A stretch of DNA of 64,000 bases from Salvator merianae. Its lineage: Eukaryota > Chordata > Lepidosauria > Squamata > Teiidae. The position numbers and the translations under genes were made by a program. Location of the stretch: NCBI GenBank assembly GCA_003586115.2, contig QVOM02000034.1, positions 127,817,936 to 127,881,935 of the forward strand, given 5' to 3'. Positions 23,130-36,900 of this stretch are shown one piece after another; position 1 is the stretch's first letter; every line of letters begins with the position of its first letter. Below the pieces are notes generated by a model. The model had not been told where the DNA came from and searched no databases. It was given only the letters and a program-made list of their open reading frames with translations.

Positions 23130-26100
23130 CTGTAACAGAGAGAGATGGTGTTGTCATTGTTTTCACCAGTTTCTTAAAAGAACAAAGTACTAGTGATTTG
23201 GGAAATTGCTCATGTTTTAGTGCTTTTATGCTTCACTGGAACAAGGTTCACAGTAAATGCAGATGTTGCTATCATGACTGACAGTCTTTTTCATGGAACT
23301 AATAGCACAATGTTTGGTGTCATGAGATCAGGCTGTGACAAAGGAAGGACCCATCTATTGCAGGGATGCTGGCAACAGTATCCATCTAGGATCCCCCAAT
23401 GTTATCAACACCTGTCTTTTTGCCCAATTGAATTTAACTTGGATAAACAAAAGACTTTTGGAGAAGCAATTAAAGTTGATCTCCTGCATCACCTTAATTT
23501 CTTTTCCTTCGTTCTTTCCCTTCTGTTTATCATACCCTGAGAGCAACTATTAATTAGAGAGAAGTATTAAGAAAGCTGGATCCAGAATAGCTCAGCAGAA
23601 CAATATCTGTTTTCCATGGAGATGGTCCAAGGATCAGTCCTCTACATCTCCACCGAAGATGACAATGGCAAACTGCTACTGTGCTTTTGCAAAGACAAGT
23701 GCAGTGATATACCTACATCAGTTACCTTTAGCCTAGATTCAAGGATATACTTGCTTTCTTAATAAGGTGAGGTAACAGAACATGAAGGCTTCTTGCTATA
23801 ATTCTGCTTTAGAGTCCACCTCTAGGGATTGTTGACAGTTCTCAATAGGCAAACGGTGCCTGCTTAGCTTATCTCATCTACACAGTTTCTGCTGGGGCTG
23901 ATCTGATGCATCTGTGCTGGACCTATTCTCTAGATTTGGTAAGAGAATACACAATAATTGCATCAAGATTCCAAGATTCCTGTATTGTGACAGTTGTGTA
24001 GAAGAGGCAATTTTTTGTATATGAACGTAGGCCTGGATTCTTCTGCCATCCCTGATCATTTTATGTTGTTTCTAAGTTGTTTCATTCTAATGGTAATAAC
24101 AGTCTTGCAGAAATGGGGAAGAATAACTATTTTTCTTACCTTTGTCATCGGAGATGACCTGCACAAGCTCATAATCCTCCACAGGATCAGACTCAATGTT
24201 GTGTTTCAACATGGCTCTCTGGATGACAGCTGGGGTCTTGTCTTGGCTGGTCAACTGGGAAAATAGGTTTACAAGGAAACCTTTTTATTCTCTGAACATT
24301 CAGGCAAGCTTCTATTATCTGTTCCTTAGTATCAGGCCACAAAGGACAAAGCCTTGGTAGGCAGTTAGTATTCAAGTTCAAATAAATGAAAAGAAAAGGT
24401 ACCTATTTTAAGCTAGCATTTCTAGATGAATACAAGGACAATCTAGTTGTGAATTCTACACAGAACTACTTGTCAAATTTTGGTGCTTCCAGAGTGGGAA
24501 AAACATCAGCTCTTTTAAAAATGCCAGCATTTCCCTGGAGTGAAGCAAATGGAGGCACCATATTAGCATGACCTACACCATATTATTCATCTGGGAACCT
24601 GCTACCTTGCTCCCTACTGTTGTTTTTGTTCCCTTGTGGCTACAGTGAGAAGCCCGCTTTATAAACCAGAGAGTTCTACATACTACCTACCATTTTTCTT
24701 ATTTTGAAGGGATTTTTGTAAAAAAAACTGTTCAAACAGACTGAAATAGAATGCACACAGAACTAAAACAGTGTGCACTGGAGAAAGAATGCCTTTGTGT
24801 GCTTTTGCTTCCTCAGTCTGTCTTAGTCTGGATTCCACCACCACCAACAGGAAAACCAGAAATGGCACCAGCTCAGACGGATATGAAAACTGTCCTATTT
24901 TGGTCCCTGGAACAATTTATTTACATTTTGGAAAAAGTAGCCTAATTACTAATATCTGCTTTTAATTTTGAGAAGCCAATTCTTTTGTTGGGGAAAAATG
25001 AGCATTGACTCTCTTGTGTACTGTATACTGTCAATACAATTTTAATAGTTCTTACAGTTGTATAATCTTTGCTTTTGAATAGAAGGCTGGTCAGGTGTCT
25101 AAGACCTGACTTATATGTAACTGCTCACCTGCAATTTATTGATAAAGAACAAGCAAGTGAATGTCTCAGGCTAAGGTCTTAAGGAGAAAACTGGAACCTT
25201 CCATTTGCCTTTCCGTCAATTTATTGCTCTGTCTTGACCACAGGTGACTGAAGCTCCTACTCACTGCCAAGTCTGGATGGGAATGCAGGTATTTTTAAAA
25301 GCACACAAACAAATGTGCCACAAAGGAGCAGCTTCTACCTTGTAAACTCCTCATGGGCCCTCTCTGGTCTGAACCGCAAAGTGAATATGATTGAAGCAGG
25401 CTTGTTTCAGTAAACTATAAGATTAACTAGATTGCTTGGTCAGGATGACAAACCAAACTGTGTCAAGATGAAAGCTTTCAAAGTAATGCTGAAAGGGGAA
25501 ATGGGAGTTCTTGAGACCAGGTTTTCCCTAGGTTGATTCTTACAATGTTAAGCTTGCATCTGAACCAACACATTGTATAGTGCATCTGTAGAGTGAATGT
25601 GTCAATGCTTCCTTGTGCCAGAAAGACAATGCAACTTATCAGTGCAAGCCAAGTAGCACCTCCTGAGAAAGCTGTGCTGATTTCCACCTTGCAGCCCAAA
25701 GAGAGATGGCACAAAAGGTTCAAAAGATTTGTGACACTAAATGTGTTGATGGCCAGCAGATCTGATGACTCTCTTTAAATGATGGAAGAAATTCATCCAT
25801 CTGTCTATGGCTGTTAGCTAAAATAAATCCCCAGGTTCCCAAACCTGGGACTGAAAACACACAAATGTGGTACATGGGAATCTTTTCATGCTTTTCTTTT
25901 GAGTCTGGCTGCACTTGCCAACAATGCTGACCTTGATGGACTAAGCATATTTTCTCTTAAGACACTCTGAACCAAAAGTCTGGGAACTTCAGTGTTAGAA
26001 TGGCAAGAAGGTTCTGCTTTAAACAATGCAAGTGGAAGAGATCTATGCACAATGTCTTCAATATTCATTACGTACCATAATGCTCTTGTACATGTTGCCA

Positions 26101-27886
26101 TTGTTATCTTCCATACTGATCCGGATGATACAGGTGTCTTCATTCTGTTGATTGTAAACAGGAGGTGAGATCGTTGAGGTAATGGAAGTGACAGAGATGG
26201 AGCGTTTATGGATTCTAGGATTGCTGGCCAGAGAAGGAGGCGACGAGAGAGCATTGGTGAAGGATGACACTCCTGATGAAGATGTATCCATGGAGTGGAT
26301 GGACGAACAAGAGGAGGACGATTCTGAGAGCTAAGGGATGATACAACAGAATTGGAATATTCATTTCATTAGAATTTGGTATAGAAGGCTGATTCAAGGA
26401 CTGCTGGCCTGTATTATTCAAAGGCTTAGGGGCTCATGAAAAGCACATCTCTTGATTTAAGAACATTTTCAGGATCTGTCTGTGGTCCTTCTCTTTATAT
26501 GTAGTGAAAGTAGACCGTGCAGTCCATCTAATCCAGATCTTGCCACAAGCAGAGCTTCAGGGGAAAACTAGCATCTGAACAAGACATGAGATATTGGTTC
26601 CAGAGAATGAAATATAGATAATGGGTGCTGCCACTGTGTATTTGCATAGGGATTCTCAAACTCAATGATGCCACGATCTTCTAAAATGATTAAAAAAAAA
26701 CACAACTCTGATATTCTCCAGCACCACTTGTGAATAAAACTAATGGGAACTAGTTAAAGTTGGGCACAAATTTAAGTACAGTCATTACATTTCAGTGTAT
26801 TTTTCACCTAGAACAAAAATCCACAACAGATTAAAAACAGGTCGTGAAGATGAAACCGCTGCCCTGTTCCTTCCACTTCTCTGGTAATCCTTGTCAGTTT
26901 AGCTTTGAATGTAAGTATACAGGCTACATAGGGATGAGCAAAACTATGCAGATTTACTGCATTTGACTTGGAGGAAATTGGACCACAGACTTAAAGACTG
27001 GCAACTGGGTGTCACAATTAAGCTGCATCCACCCCTAAGTTTTAATCCAGCTTCAGGCCACTTTCAGAGTGAAAGAACACAATAATGTGCTAGTCATTTT
27101 CTTTCCACATTATCTAACCCAAAGGTGGATTTTGTGAATTAGATCACGTTGAAAGAAAACAGCTTGAGAATCTGCTGATGTGTTCTCTCACTCTGAAAAG
27201 GGACTGAAGGTGGATTGAAAGTTAGGTGTGAACGCAGCCTTGAGCACACAAATCAGCAAACATGGTGTACTAGCTGCTGTTCCACCCTTCCTTTGCTGAT
27301 TCCCTCTGAGGCAAACACGGCAAAACTGGGCTCCCCCTATGGCTGTTTCGAATAGTTTGGGTCATCCCTGTCTGAATAGTTTGGGTCATCCCTACACTTA
27401 AATAATACATAGTTTACATTTCATTATAATTAAAATATGTGTGGAAATAAATATTTTAAGGTTAATGCTTTTCTGAATTCCCTAATCCTTAGGAAAATTC
27501 CTTAAAACTCCCTCTGAAATGCCAACCCTATCATTTTTCCTTCCTACCCCCAGGAGTTGTGACCCAGTTTGAAAAACAACTCTGAACAAGTCATTTGATG
27601 TAGAATATATTAGCAACACATAGTAAAAGGAATGATGGTTCCACAGTCAGTCCATATTTCCTTCTTTCAATCTCTAGAAGAAAGACTTTCCCCTTAGCAC
27701 TTCAGATATTTCTACTTACAACAAATTTGCATTAATTCAGGGCTCTCTATGAAAGCAGTTTCGTTTCAACCAGCTCATTTTGAGGATAGTTGGAGAGAAT
27801 TCACACTGATCTTCTGGTCTTCTCTAGCCAAGATTGACACAATTATTGTGCTTTTACTCATATTTCTTTCTCTTCCTCTGTTGTTA

Positions 27887-27934
<48 letters not shown>

Positions 27935-30900
27935 AACCAAGGGTCATATAAAGCCCAGGATCGATTTGGGATTTTGATACCCCATAGTTCTTGAAGAATA
28001 ATCTTCACAGCCAGTCTCTTTCCTGTGTTTAAAAGGATATGTCAGTAGGTGGCAGTAGATTCAAAGCCAATTTAAAAGCCTGCCACTAGTCAATGTTCTG
28101 ATGCTTCCTATTTCACCTTTCAAAGGACTCGAGAATCTTATGAACAGGGATCCTTTCACTCAGGTTTTCCACTGCTACAATCTAGTATTCCTAGAAGAAC
28201 TGTGCCACCAACATGCATCCCACTTTACAGTGCAGACCCAAAAAACTAAATGGATAAAGGGTCTGAATAATGGCAGTAAAATTAAAACAGAAAGAAGGTT
28301 ATTTCAGTTGTGAGAGAATTCTGAGGGAGTTCAGACAGGCCCTCAGCTATGGAATTCAGTCCAGGATTTTCCAGTTAGAATAAAAAGTGACATCCTTGAG
28401 AAAACGCAAATTACATAACTTACACCAAAAAAACCCTGCTATCTAAAATTCTATAGGAAGAACTTCTACACACGCAAATGTGTTTTTTTTTTCTTTTCAG
28501 AATGTTTTTTTAGAAAGAAAGAATGGCCTTTTCAAATATTTAACAAATACCTACTTTCTTCTGGGCCTCATCAGGGGTGTCAGTGGGAGTGATGCAGATT
28601 TCCTCCAATTCGGAGTGGTTTGAATCACAGGACGATACACTGACCGAATCCATGCTTTCCCCAGAGCTCCCACTAGGTGTAGATTTAGGCTGCTCCTTGG
28701 TAGGGGTGCTGCTAGCAATTATGTCAGATCCCAGAAACAACCTGGCAAAGAACAAGAAAGCAAGTGATAAAAAGAAGCAGAGCAGTGATAACAAAAGAGA
28801 GTTTGCTGCCATTGTAACCTTTCTTCTTTTTCAGTGGTGTTATTTCTGTCCATTGTATTGTTTAAAGATAACCCAAACTACATACATGGCTACTTTGTAA
28901 ACACTAAATTATATTGCAACAGTTGTGAGATGCAAGTTACTGTGGTGTATTGAATCAAATGCATCCTAGGCTTGAATATCATGAGAGTCCCATAAATCTA
29001 TTGGCACCCTGTTCTCAAATGCTTATGGGAAAACTGCAGGCAAGCCATGAACACAACAGTCATTTCTTATACATGAGCACCAGAATTCCAATATTGGTGA
29101 CAGAACAAGGCTATCATGAATAGAAACCTATCTTTTATATATTAGTCTAATCCTCTTTCAACGTCATGCACGTTAGTGATAGATAATTCCAGAATTTAAT
29201 TGTATGTTCTGTGAAGAAATACTTCATTTTGTTCTGAATCTTTCAATTTTATATCAATAATAAAGTATTCTTATGCCACTTCCCATTTTAAATCTTGAAG
29301 CAGTTCACAAAACTAAAACATCAGAATATTCTGAACTCTACATTTCTTCTTCAAGACAAAAAAGTTATTTTGGAAACTAGGAGGGTGACCCTATAGATGA
29401 ATGAACAAAAAGTAGAGTTGTCACTTGGTTGAAAATAATTACAGTAATTAATCTCCACTCCTATAAAATCAAAATACTGAAGAATTTTCTAGTATAGATA
29501 AACTATTTTTTATAGCTTTCTAATTTTCATTTCTTTATTTTCACTCTACTTGCACTTGAGTTTGGTAAAATCCCTTTGAAAAAGCCATGCTTTTTTGGTT
29601 AAGAGCTATGAGTAGCAGATGAACTGCAGGCTTTTTGATCTGTGGAAAAAAATTAAATTGACTCCATGAATGACTCTTGTAAGGCACCTAAAGCAGTGAA
29701 AGTATAAAACTGTTAAATTTTGTCACATGACAGCCCTTACGTTCAAGAAGAAAAATAAAAGTGTGTAATTTTAAAATTCAGGTCCACTTGGCAAGAGAGC
29801 AGATCAAGATATGTTTTTAAAGCCAATTAATAACAAACTGAAAGTTTGATAATGGAAAATCACTAATCTTCATCTGCTTCCTTTTAAACCTCATTTATAT
29901 CAATAACTGGAGGGAGAATATAAATTCACATTTCTTCCTATGGAAAAAATATTTTAAAAAGGAAACCTTGACTTTGCTTAAATTAGTGTATACTATTCTT
30001 GATTTCAAAGGTGACAGCATTTAATTGGCTTAGTCTACTGTAAGTTCCTCGTGTTCCACTCACAGGCTTAGCCGTTTCACCATGCTTTTCCGAGGCTTCG
30101 GTGATGTGGTAGCAGGATCAACAGCTGCTTCAACCTCACATGAGAGGGCATAACTACAAAAACAAAAAAAGGCCATGTTGCAGTTACTTAAACTTCTGCT
30201 ACCATGAAATACAACACTTGAATTGTTTGCTTTGTTTGCTAGCTCTGAAAATCTGCAGCTACTTTATTTTCCCTGAAGGCATTAGTTAAATATTAAGGAA
30301 GCTCATTTTTATTAAATTATCAGAAAGAAGCTATATAAAAACTATGCATTTTTTCCCTTCAGTGTTAATTAGTCATTGCTTTTAAGTTATAAGACAGTAC
30401 AGTGGACAAGAGAACACTTCATCAAAGCAAAATAGGATACATTGTTTGGTTTACATGTTCCCCAGCATCAGAACTCGCCAGTATGGTATTCAACCTTGCA
30501 GTCTTAAACCAATGAGAAGATTTTAACATAAGCCAAACAGAAGGAAGTTTTTTTTAATGTGCCCAGCTGGAACCTGGCTGCAGCTAGGGGAGGACTTCTG
30601 AGAGAAGGAATCCCAGCCTCCCACAAAAATACAGCTCTACTTGCTGCCTTTTCTTATGAACAGGCCTCTGAGTTTCTTTGCAGATTAGACATATACAAAA
30701 CAAAAGGAGCCTGCAATGTGCAGCTTGTCTTTACTCAACTGTTCCTTTCATTCTTTGTATGCAAAACGTCCCAGGATAGAGTTGATGGGGGAGGCTCCTG
30801 CCTCTGCCCCCCGCCCCAGAGATGTCTACATTAAATGGTTTTCAGTGCCTGTTTAAAACATAACTCTTCACCCGAGCCTTTGATGTTTAGCTTCCTCTGA

Positions 30901-33900
30901 GTGCTGTGTTGTCAGGGAGGGAGGGTTATATTTTAAATATATTTTAATTTATCATATATATATTATTCTTGTGATTCACTCTGGGACCTTCAGATAAAGG
31001 GTGATTTAAAAATTCTTAAATAAACAACTAAAATAAATACTCCTGTTCCCGCTCCAATGCACACTTAGCAGTCCAAGCTCAAAGTCTGGATTTTAAAAAG
31101 TTGTCTTTCATATGTTCCCGCCCCTGCATCAAGATCCTTTTCTCCTTGTAGTGATGCAAGGACTCTACTCACTGCTAAGCTTTGGGAGCAGCATCTGTGA
31201 TTGGTGGGCAGACCTCTTTACTGAAGGCAGAGAAGCTGTCTGTGCGTGTACATGTATACTTGAATGAGGGTGGGTGGGGTTGAGAACTGGGAGTGACTGT
31301 AGCTTAGTGGTAGAGCAAACTGCCTGGAAAGCAGAGGGTTGCCATTTTGACCCACAGCCTTTCCCCAGAAGTAGGCAATGGCAAACCACGTCTGGATCTC
31401 TGTAAAAAAAAAACTGCAAAGAGGTGCCCATGCAGCCAGCTATGATTCAGTGGTGGTACCCAACAACAACAATAATCACTAAGAAGGAAGAAGTCAGCAA
31501 ATTATGAATGCTGCATTTGGCTGTAAAGGGGGTGACCAGAAGATGTGCAGGGGCCCAGTAAAGAAGGAATTTAAAAAGAAGTTAAAATCGAGTAATGGGT
31601 AATATGACAAATCAGAGGAAGAGGTTGGAAATAATGGGTGGATAGGGGTAGGACTTCTCAGAACAGACTGAGGAGCACAAGGTCCACTAAAATCTGCATT
31701 AAGTATGAACAAAAATCCTTTTATGTGAATTTGTCACATTTGGACTGAGCCTTCTCAAAGGAAAAAAAAAGTAGACCAAACTATTTTGGAATAATTTGAC
31801 CCAAAGATATACAGATAAACTAGACAAGTTTGTGTTTTATGACTCCCAAATAAAAACTTAACAATAGTAGGGGGGAAAGGAAGGTGTGTTCACACTTGTG
31901 AAGCTGTAAGTAAAATGGCAAAGAATAAGGGCAAAAGAAAATCTGTTCATTAGCTATAATTTCATTTGTAATATTTGGGTTAGTTAATAAACGGAGTGTC
32001 TTTTATTCTTATTCTTTGCCATGTCTCTTTTGGATTCCCAAGCATGTATGCACTTTTCTTATTGTTACAGACAGTTGCTGATCACCTTTGGCTAGATAAT
32101 CTAACTGGAGGCTAATGCTCAAAAGTTATTAATGGATATTATTCTAGTGGACCATCTTGGAATTGACTCTAGGCCAGACTTCCATTATTAAAGCTTTCAA
32201 GCAGTAATACATTCAAACGTAGAATAAGGAAGCAGAAAGATATTGGACCTAGATTGAGAAACTGGATTGAGAAAGTAAAACACAGCTGAGAGTACAGTGC
32301 TTTTTCACCCAAGCTGAATTCCCTAGCAATTCCCCCCAGGCATCCCATCACTGGATAAAGTGGGGAGTGAATAGCTGTAAAATTATTTCTCTCATTGCAA
32401 AGGAACACATTTCAAAATTACTATCTTGCTTCCACCAACAGCTTCTAAAGCCACATCCCTCCTATTATGACTGATGAGAATATTTGACCCAGGAGACAGT
32501 TTGGAAAATGTCCACCTTAGTTATACACAGAAATTTCCCCTCACCTCTCCTCCTCTGACAAATGCTGCTGATTCTTGAACCACTGGATGAATTTTCTGTC
32601 TGCAGTCATGCAATAGCTGTTACAGGAAGATTGTAAGAGCTTAATCTGAGCGATTACTTCGAACTCCTGAGAAAATAAACACAGTACATGAATTAAAATC
32701 TTAGATGCCAGATGACAATTACAGATGTGAAACACTATGGCTGCATCCAGACATTGCTTAGTTATGCTACTGTTTTTGGTTACTGCAGAATAAGGCATGG
32801 ATATTCTGGAATGTTTTATTCAAGAATATCCAAATATGGTGGAATAAGTAAGAAACATCTGGATGCAGTCTATATCATAGACTTATGTGTAATTGTGTGC
32901 AGTCTGCTTTTGTAAAGTGTGGAAACCTGATTTTCCAGCTGAAATTAATGGACCTCTTTGCTCTGAAGATCCTGCTGAAGTGATCTAGAGAGAGAGAGAG
33001 TTTGCCATGGAAGGAGGCCAGCTAGAATCTGGTGGAGTCTGAGACTCCTTTCTACATTGGAGCCAGCCCTGGTGTGGCCCTTTCCAGTCCACAAGGACAG
33101 ATGTTATGTGGAAGCAGAGTCAGAACAAACTTCTACCTTTTCCCACTTCTCTAGCTTCAACCGGGGGGGGGGGGGGGGAGAGCGAGCATGCGCATAAAGT
33201 TGGTTTTGGACTTCCAAAACGGTTTGGGTTCTATAGTTCCCAAAGATTTCCATAAATAATGTTTTAATGATATTTTAATGTATTTAATATTTTGTTGAAT
33301 GTGTTTAACATTTTGCTTTAAATATGCCATGCCAAATGTTAGGTTCAGATTCAAATTCATTAATTATAGCCTGAGATCAGAGGAGAATAAAACTATAGAA
33401 AAATACAAACAGGTAACATGCAATCCCATTTATAAATCCTTTTTTAAAAATGGATAAAATCAATTTCCTTTTAAACACTTGTTTTTAACAGAACAATGGG
33501 CATGTCCTAGACTGCTCTTTTTCCTGACAATTCATCTATAATGTCCCATCAGTCATTCTTTCACTGAGTCTAATTGTAATAAAAAATGATATCTACTTTT
33601 CCAAGAAGAAAGCATAAGATGATATATTGCAGCCATTCTGTTATTACATTTATTATTTGTTTCTTTTGTTGTTGTGAGATGCCATGGAGTCAAATTCAGC
33701 TCCTGATGACTATATTGATAAATGGTCCATTTTGACCTGTCTTTTGCAAAGCTCTTCCAAGGACGTTCTATAGAAGTCTCTGCACTCCTTCCCATTCAAT
33801 TCACCTATTGCGTTCCTCCTCTGTTTCCTAGGGATATGCATAGACTGAATATGAACAGTTTAGTTCACACTGACCACAAACCAGCCATGGATGGTCTGCC

Positions 33901-36900
33901 CTAACCCCAAAAAACACACAATCAGTTTTAAGTACCAGTCTCTCAGTTGTAAGATGCAGTCTGTCACTTTCTTGGTCTCCACCATTTCATCCACACCTCC
34001 CCTTCCAGACAGCCCATGTATGTGTGTACTTCCAAGAAGGGCTCAAACATGGTCAATCATGTTCAAGCCATTCCAGGAAGCAGATGTGCACATGTCCATG
34101 TGTTTGGACTGGTAGGAGTATATAAATTCATAAATAAATAGAATTCTAGAAAGCATAGTAGGCTGTGAAAGCAGGTCAACGGCCTCCTGAAGAATCATGT
34201 GGTTGGCGGCAGTGGCCAGCATGGGCCACTTGGAAGGTGCTGGCTTGGGAAAAAAGGGTGATGCCCTGCTTGAAAGATGGGATGCTGGGAATATAATAAG
34301 TGGGGAGGATGGAGCTGATAAACTGATTTGCTTTGAATCACTGTGATTTGCCTCAGTATTAAACTGAAATCCTGGATTTTAGGTGAGTTCAGTTTGGTAC
34401 CAAAATCTACACATATGCCACACTGGTTCATTGTCAACCAGTTCTAAAAAGAACCATTTTGGCACATCCCCAGAAATGTGTCCCTCATCCTTGGCGAGCA
34501 CCGTCATTTCTTCTAGGTCTTCACCTGCTTGAATCATGTGCCCAAATTTTTCTACTTGATTATGATAGCATCAGAGAAACAGATGGGTTTTATTTGATCC
34601 ACATTTGTTTGTCCATGGTATTCTTAGTAATTGTCTCCAGATCCATAATTCAGATCACCTATTTTCTTTCCCTTGTACTTTCTGAGTCTCCAGCTTTTAC
34701 AGCAGTAAAGACAAGTGAATATTTTTTTGTTCTTCACTATAAATAAAATCTCCTTATCTTTCATGATTTGTCTAAACTTGTCATTGCCTTTCTTGGGATT
34801 ATTCTCCTGCTTCATTCTCCAGTATATTCTCCAACTTTATCTGGTCAGGAACCTAAGAAAACAAATCTGTCTACAGTTTCTACATCTTCACTATCAAATG
34901 AAATTTAATTAAACATGGTTAGCTTTTTCTTCTTAATATTTAGTGTTAATCTATATTTTGCATGCTGTGTTTTTACTTTCCTATTAAGTACTCAAGTTCA
35001 AGCTTCCATTGCTTTCAATCCTGCCATTCTTATAATGTACTGGCTATGTAATTTAAACAGATATAGGAACAATATCCATCTATGTTTAATACCCTTCTTT
35101 ATTCTGAACCATGCTTCTCCCCAAATTTAGTTCTTACTGCAGGTTCCTGTTTATTGCCAAGATATCCCAAAAGAATAATCTGATGTTCTGACACATGCAT
35201 TAGTCTTAATATTTTTCCCATTCTGACATGTCAGAAGTCTTGCTGTATACAATGAAGCAAAGCTCTTCCTGGTATTTTCTTGCCAAACTGGTGGACCACT
35301 GTGTGAACCAGGATGCTGGACTAGATGGGCCATGGCTTGATCCAGCAGGACTCCTCTTATGTTGTTATCTTCTTATGCTGGCTCCGCTATCCATCTTAGA
35401 TTGGATATCTGACTTTTGCCCCTCCTCTTATTCTAAAAATCAGCCTATTCTCTTTGCATTTCTTTCTCTGTGTATGGTTTCAGTCTTCTTTCCAAGACCT
35501 TAAGTCACATTTTGCTTGCAAGAGAAATGAGCGCAATGGTTTGGCTATTTGCACATTCTCTGGCATCTCTCTTATTTGGCATAGGTATATAAACTGATAT
35601 TTCCCAATCTCTAGACCAAATTGTCCCATGTTTGTTCATTCAGAACTATTAGAACTTTGACCTCCTCTTCTCCTACAGTTTTAAATACTTTAATGGGTAT
35701 TTCATGTACTTTTGCTGTTTGTTTGTTTTTGTTTGACAGCTGGTCTAATGCCAATAAGACCACAACATCTAATGAAGTAGTATCCTGAATATGTTATTTG
35801 CAAAGGATTTCAGCATAAGCTTTCCATCTTTTTTTCACTTTATATGCCTACATTAGATCTCTTCCATGTTTACTTTTGAGCAGTCATACTACATTTGTAA
35901 AGGTTTTTTTGCCATGTTTCTGATCTTCAAAAGGTCATTTTTCTTTTCTTATTATATAGTATTTTGTTGTTGTTGCTTGCTGCCTACACTTGTCATTGAG
36001 ATCTATTGAATTACAAATGTGAATGAATTGAATCCATAACCATCTTGGTAAGTCTTTTAGAGATCAAAACTGTATCTGGAAAACGTACACACAGTAGTCT
36101 TCAGTTGATGATTCTATGGCACAGCAATGTATTATAACATTCCAAAAACATAGAAAGAGTTGGACAGCAGATTATTAGTACTTGTTATGAAAGCCCTATG
36201 TTCCACCGAGGCTGTACCCAGATGTCACTTACTTATTCAACTGTATTTGGGATATCTATGTTTTATTCTGGAATATCCAAACATAGCAGAATAAATACGC
36301 GACATTTGGATGCAACATTTTCACAGATGGTACGTGGACCACCTGCTGAAAACCACAGTATTAGAAAACTTCATTGGGAACTTTCTTACTTTGCACAAAC
36401 TTTTGATAGCATGTTTCTCTCGAAAGAGACATTAGTTTGTGTAGCTGATTAAAGATGCAGTGTTTTGTTTAAAGGTAACATGCTATGAACAAAAAACACC
36501 TCTGTGACCTGTAAGATCACAGGGGTGCGGTGTGAATCCTCTCAAGTTGCAGCAGCTGTGGTAGTATTCAAATACGTCCTCGGAGCAGCAATGAAGAAAA
36601 GAAGCCTCTTCCCTTACTGCAAGTACAGCAGCTCCCATTGCTGCTGTGTGCTGACAAGAGTGCATTCCACACTCAACATGATATGGGGTGGCTTGACCCT
36701 ATGCCTCCCAAATTGCCTGTAGGCCATCACCACCTCAAGCAGCAGCCAGGTGCACGTGCAGCTCATCTGGCTAGGCTACTTTAGGCCAAAAATGCTCTAT
36801 TGTAGCAACTGCCAAACTTGCAGAAGATTCACTCAAACTCAGTGCTACTTTAATTGTATTTCCAAGACATTCTCTCCAGACTTAAAGTCTCTAGCAAAGT

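Noticed and set aside
27749..28008. Poly-Leu / poly-Asn frames
   Set aside because: Produced by the (TTA)n microsatellite.
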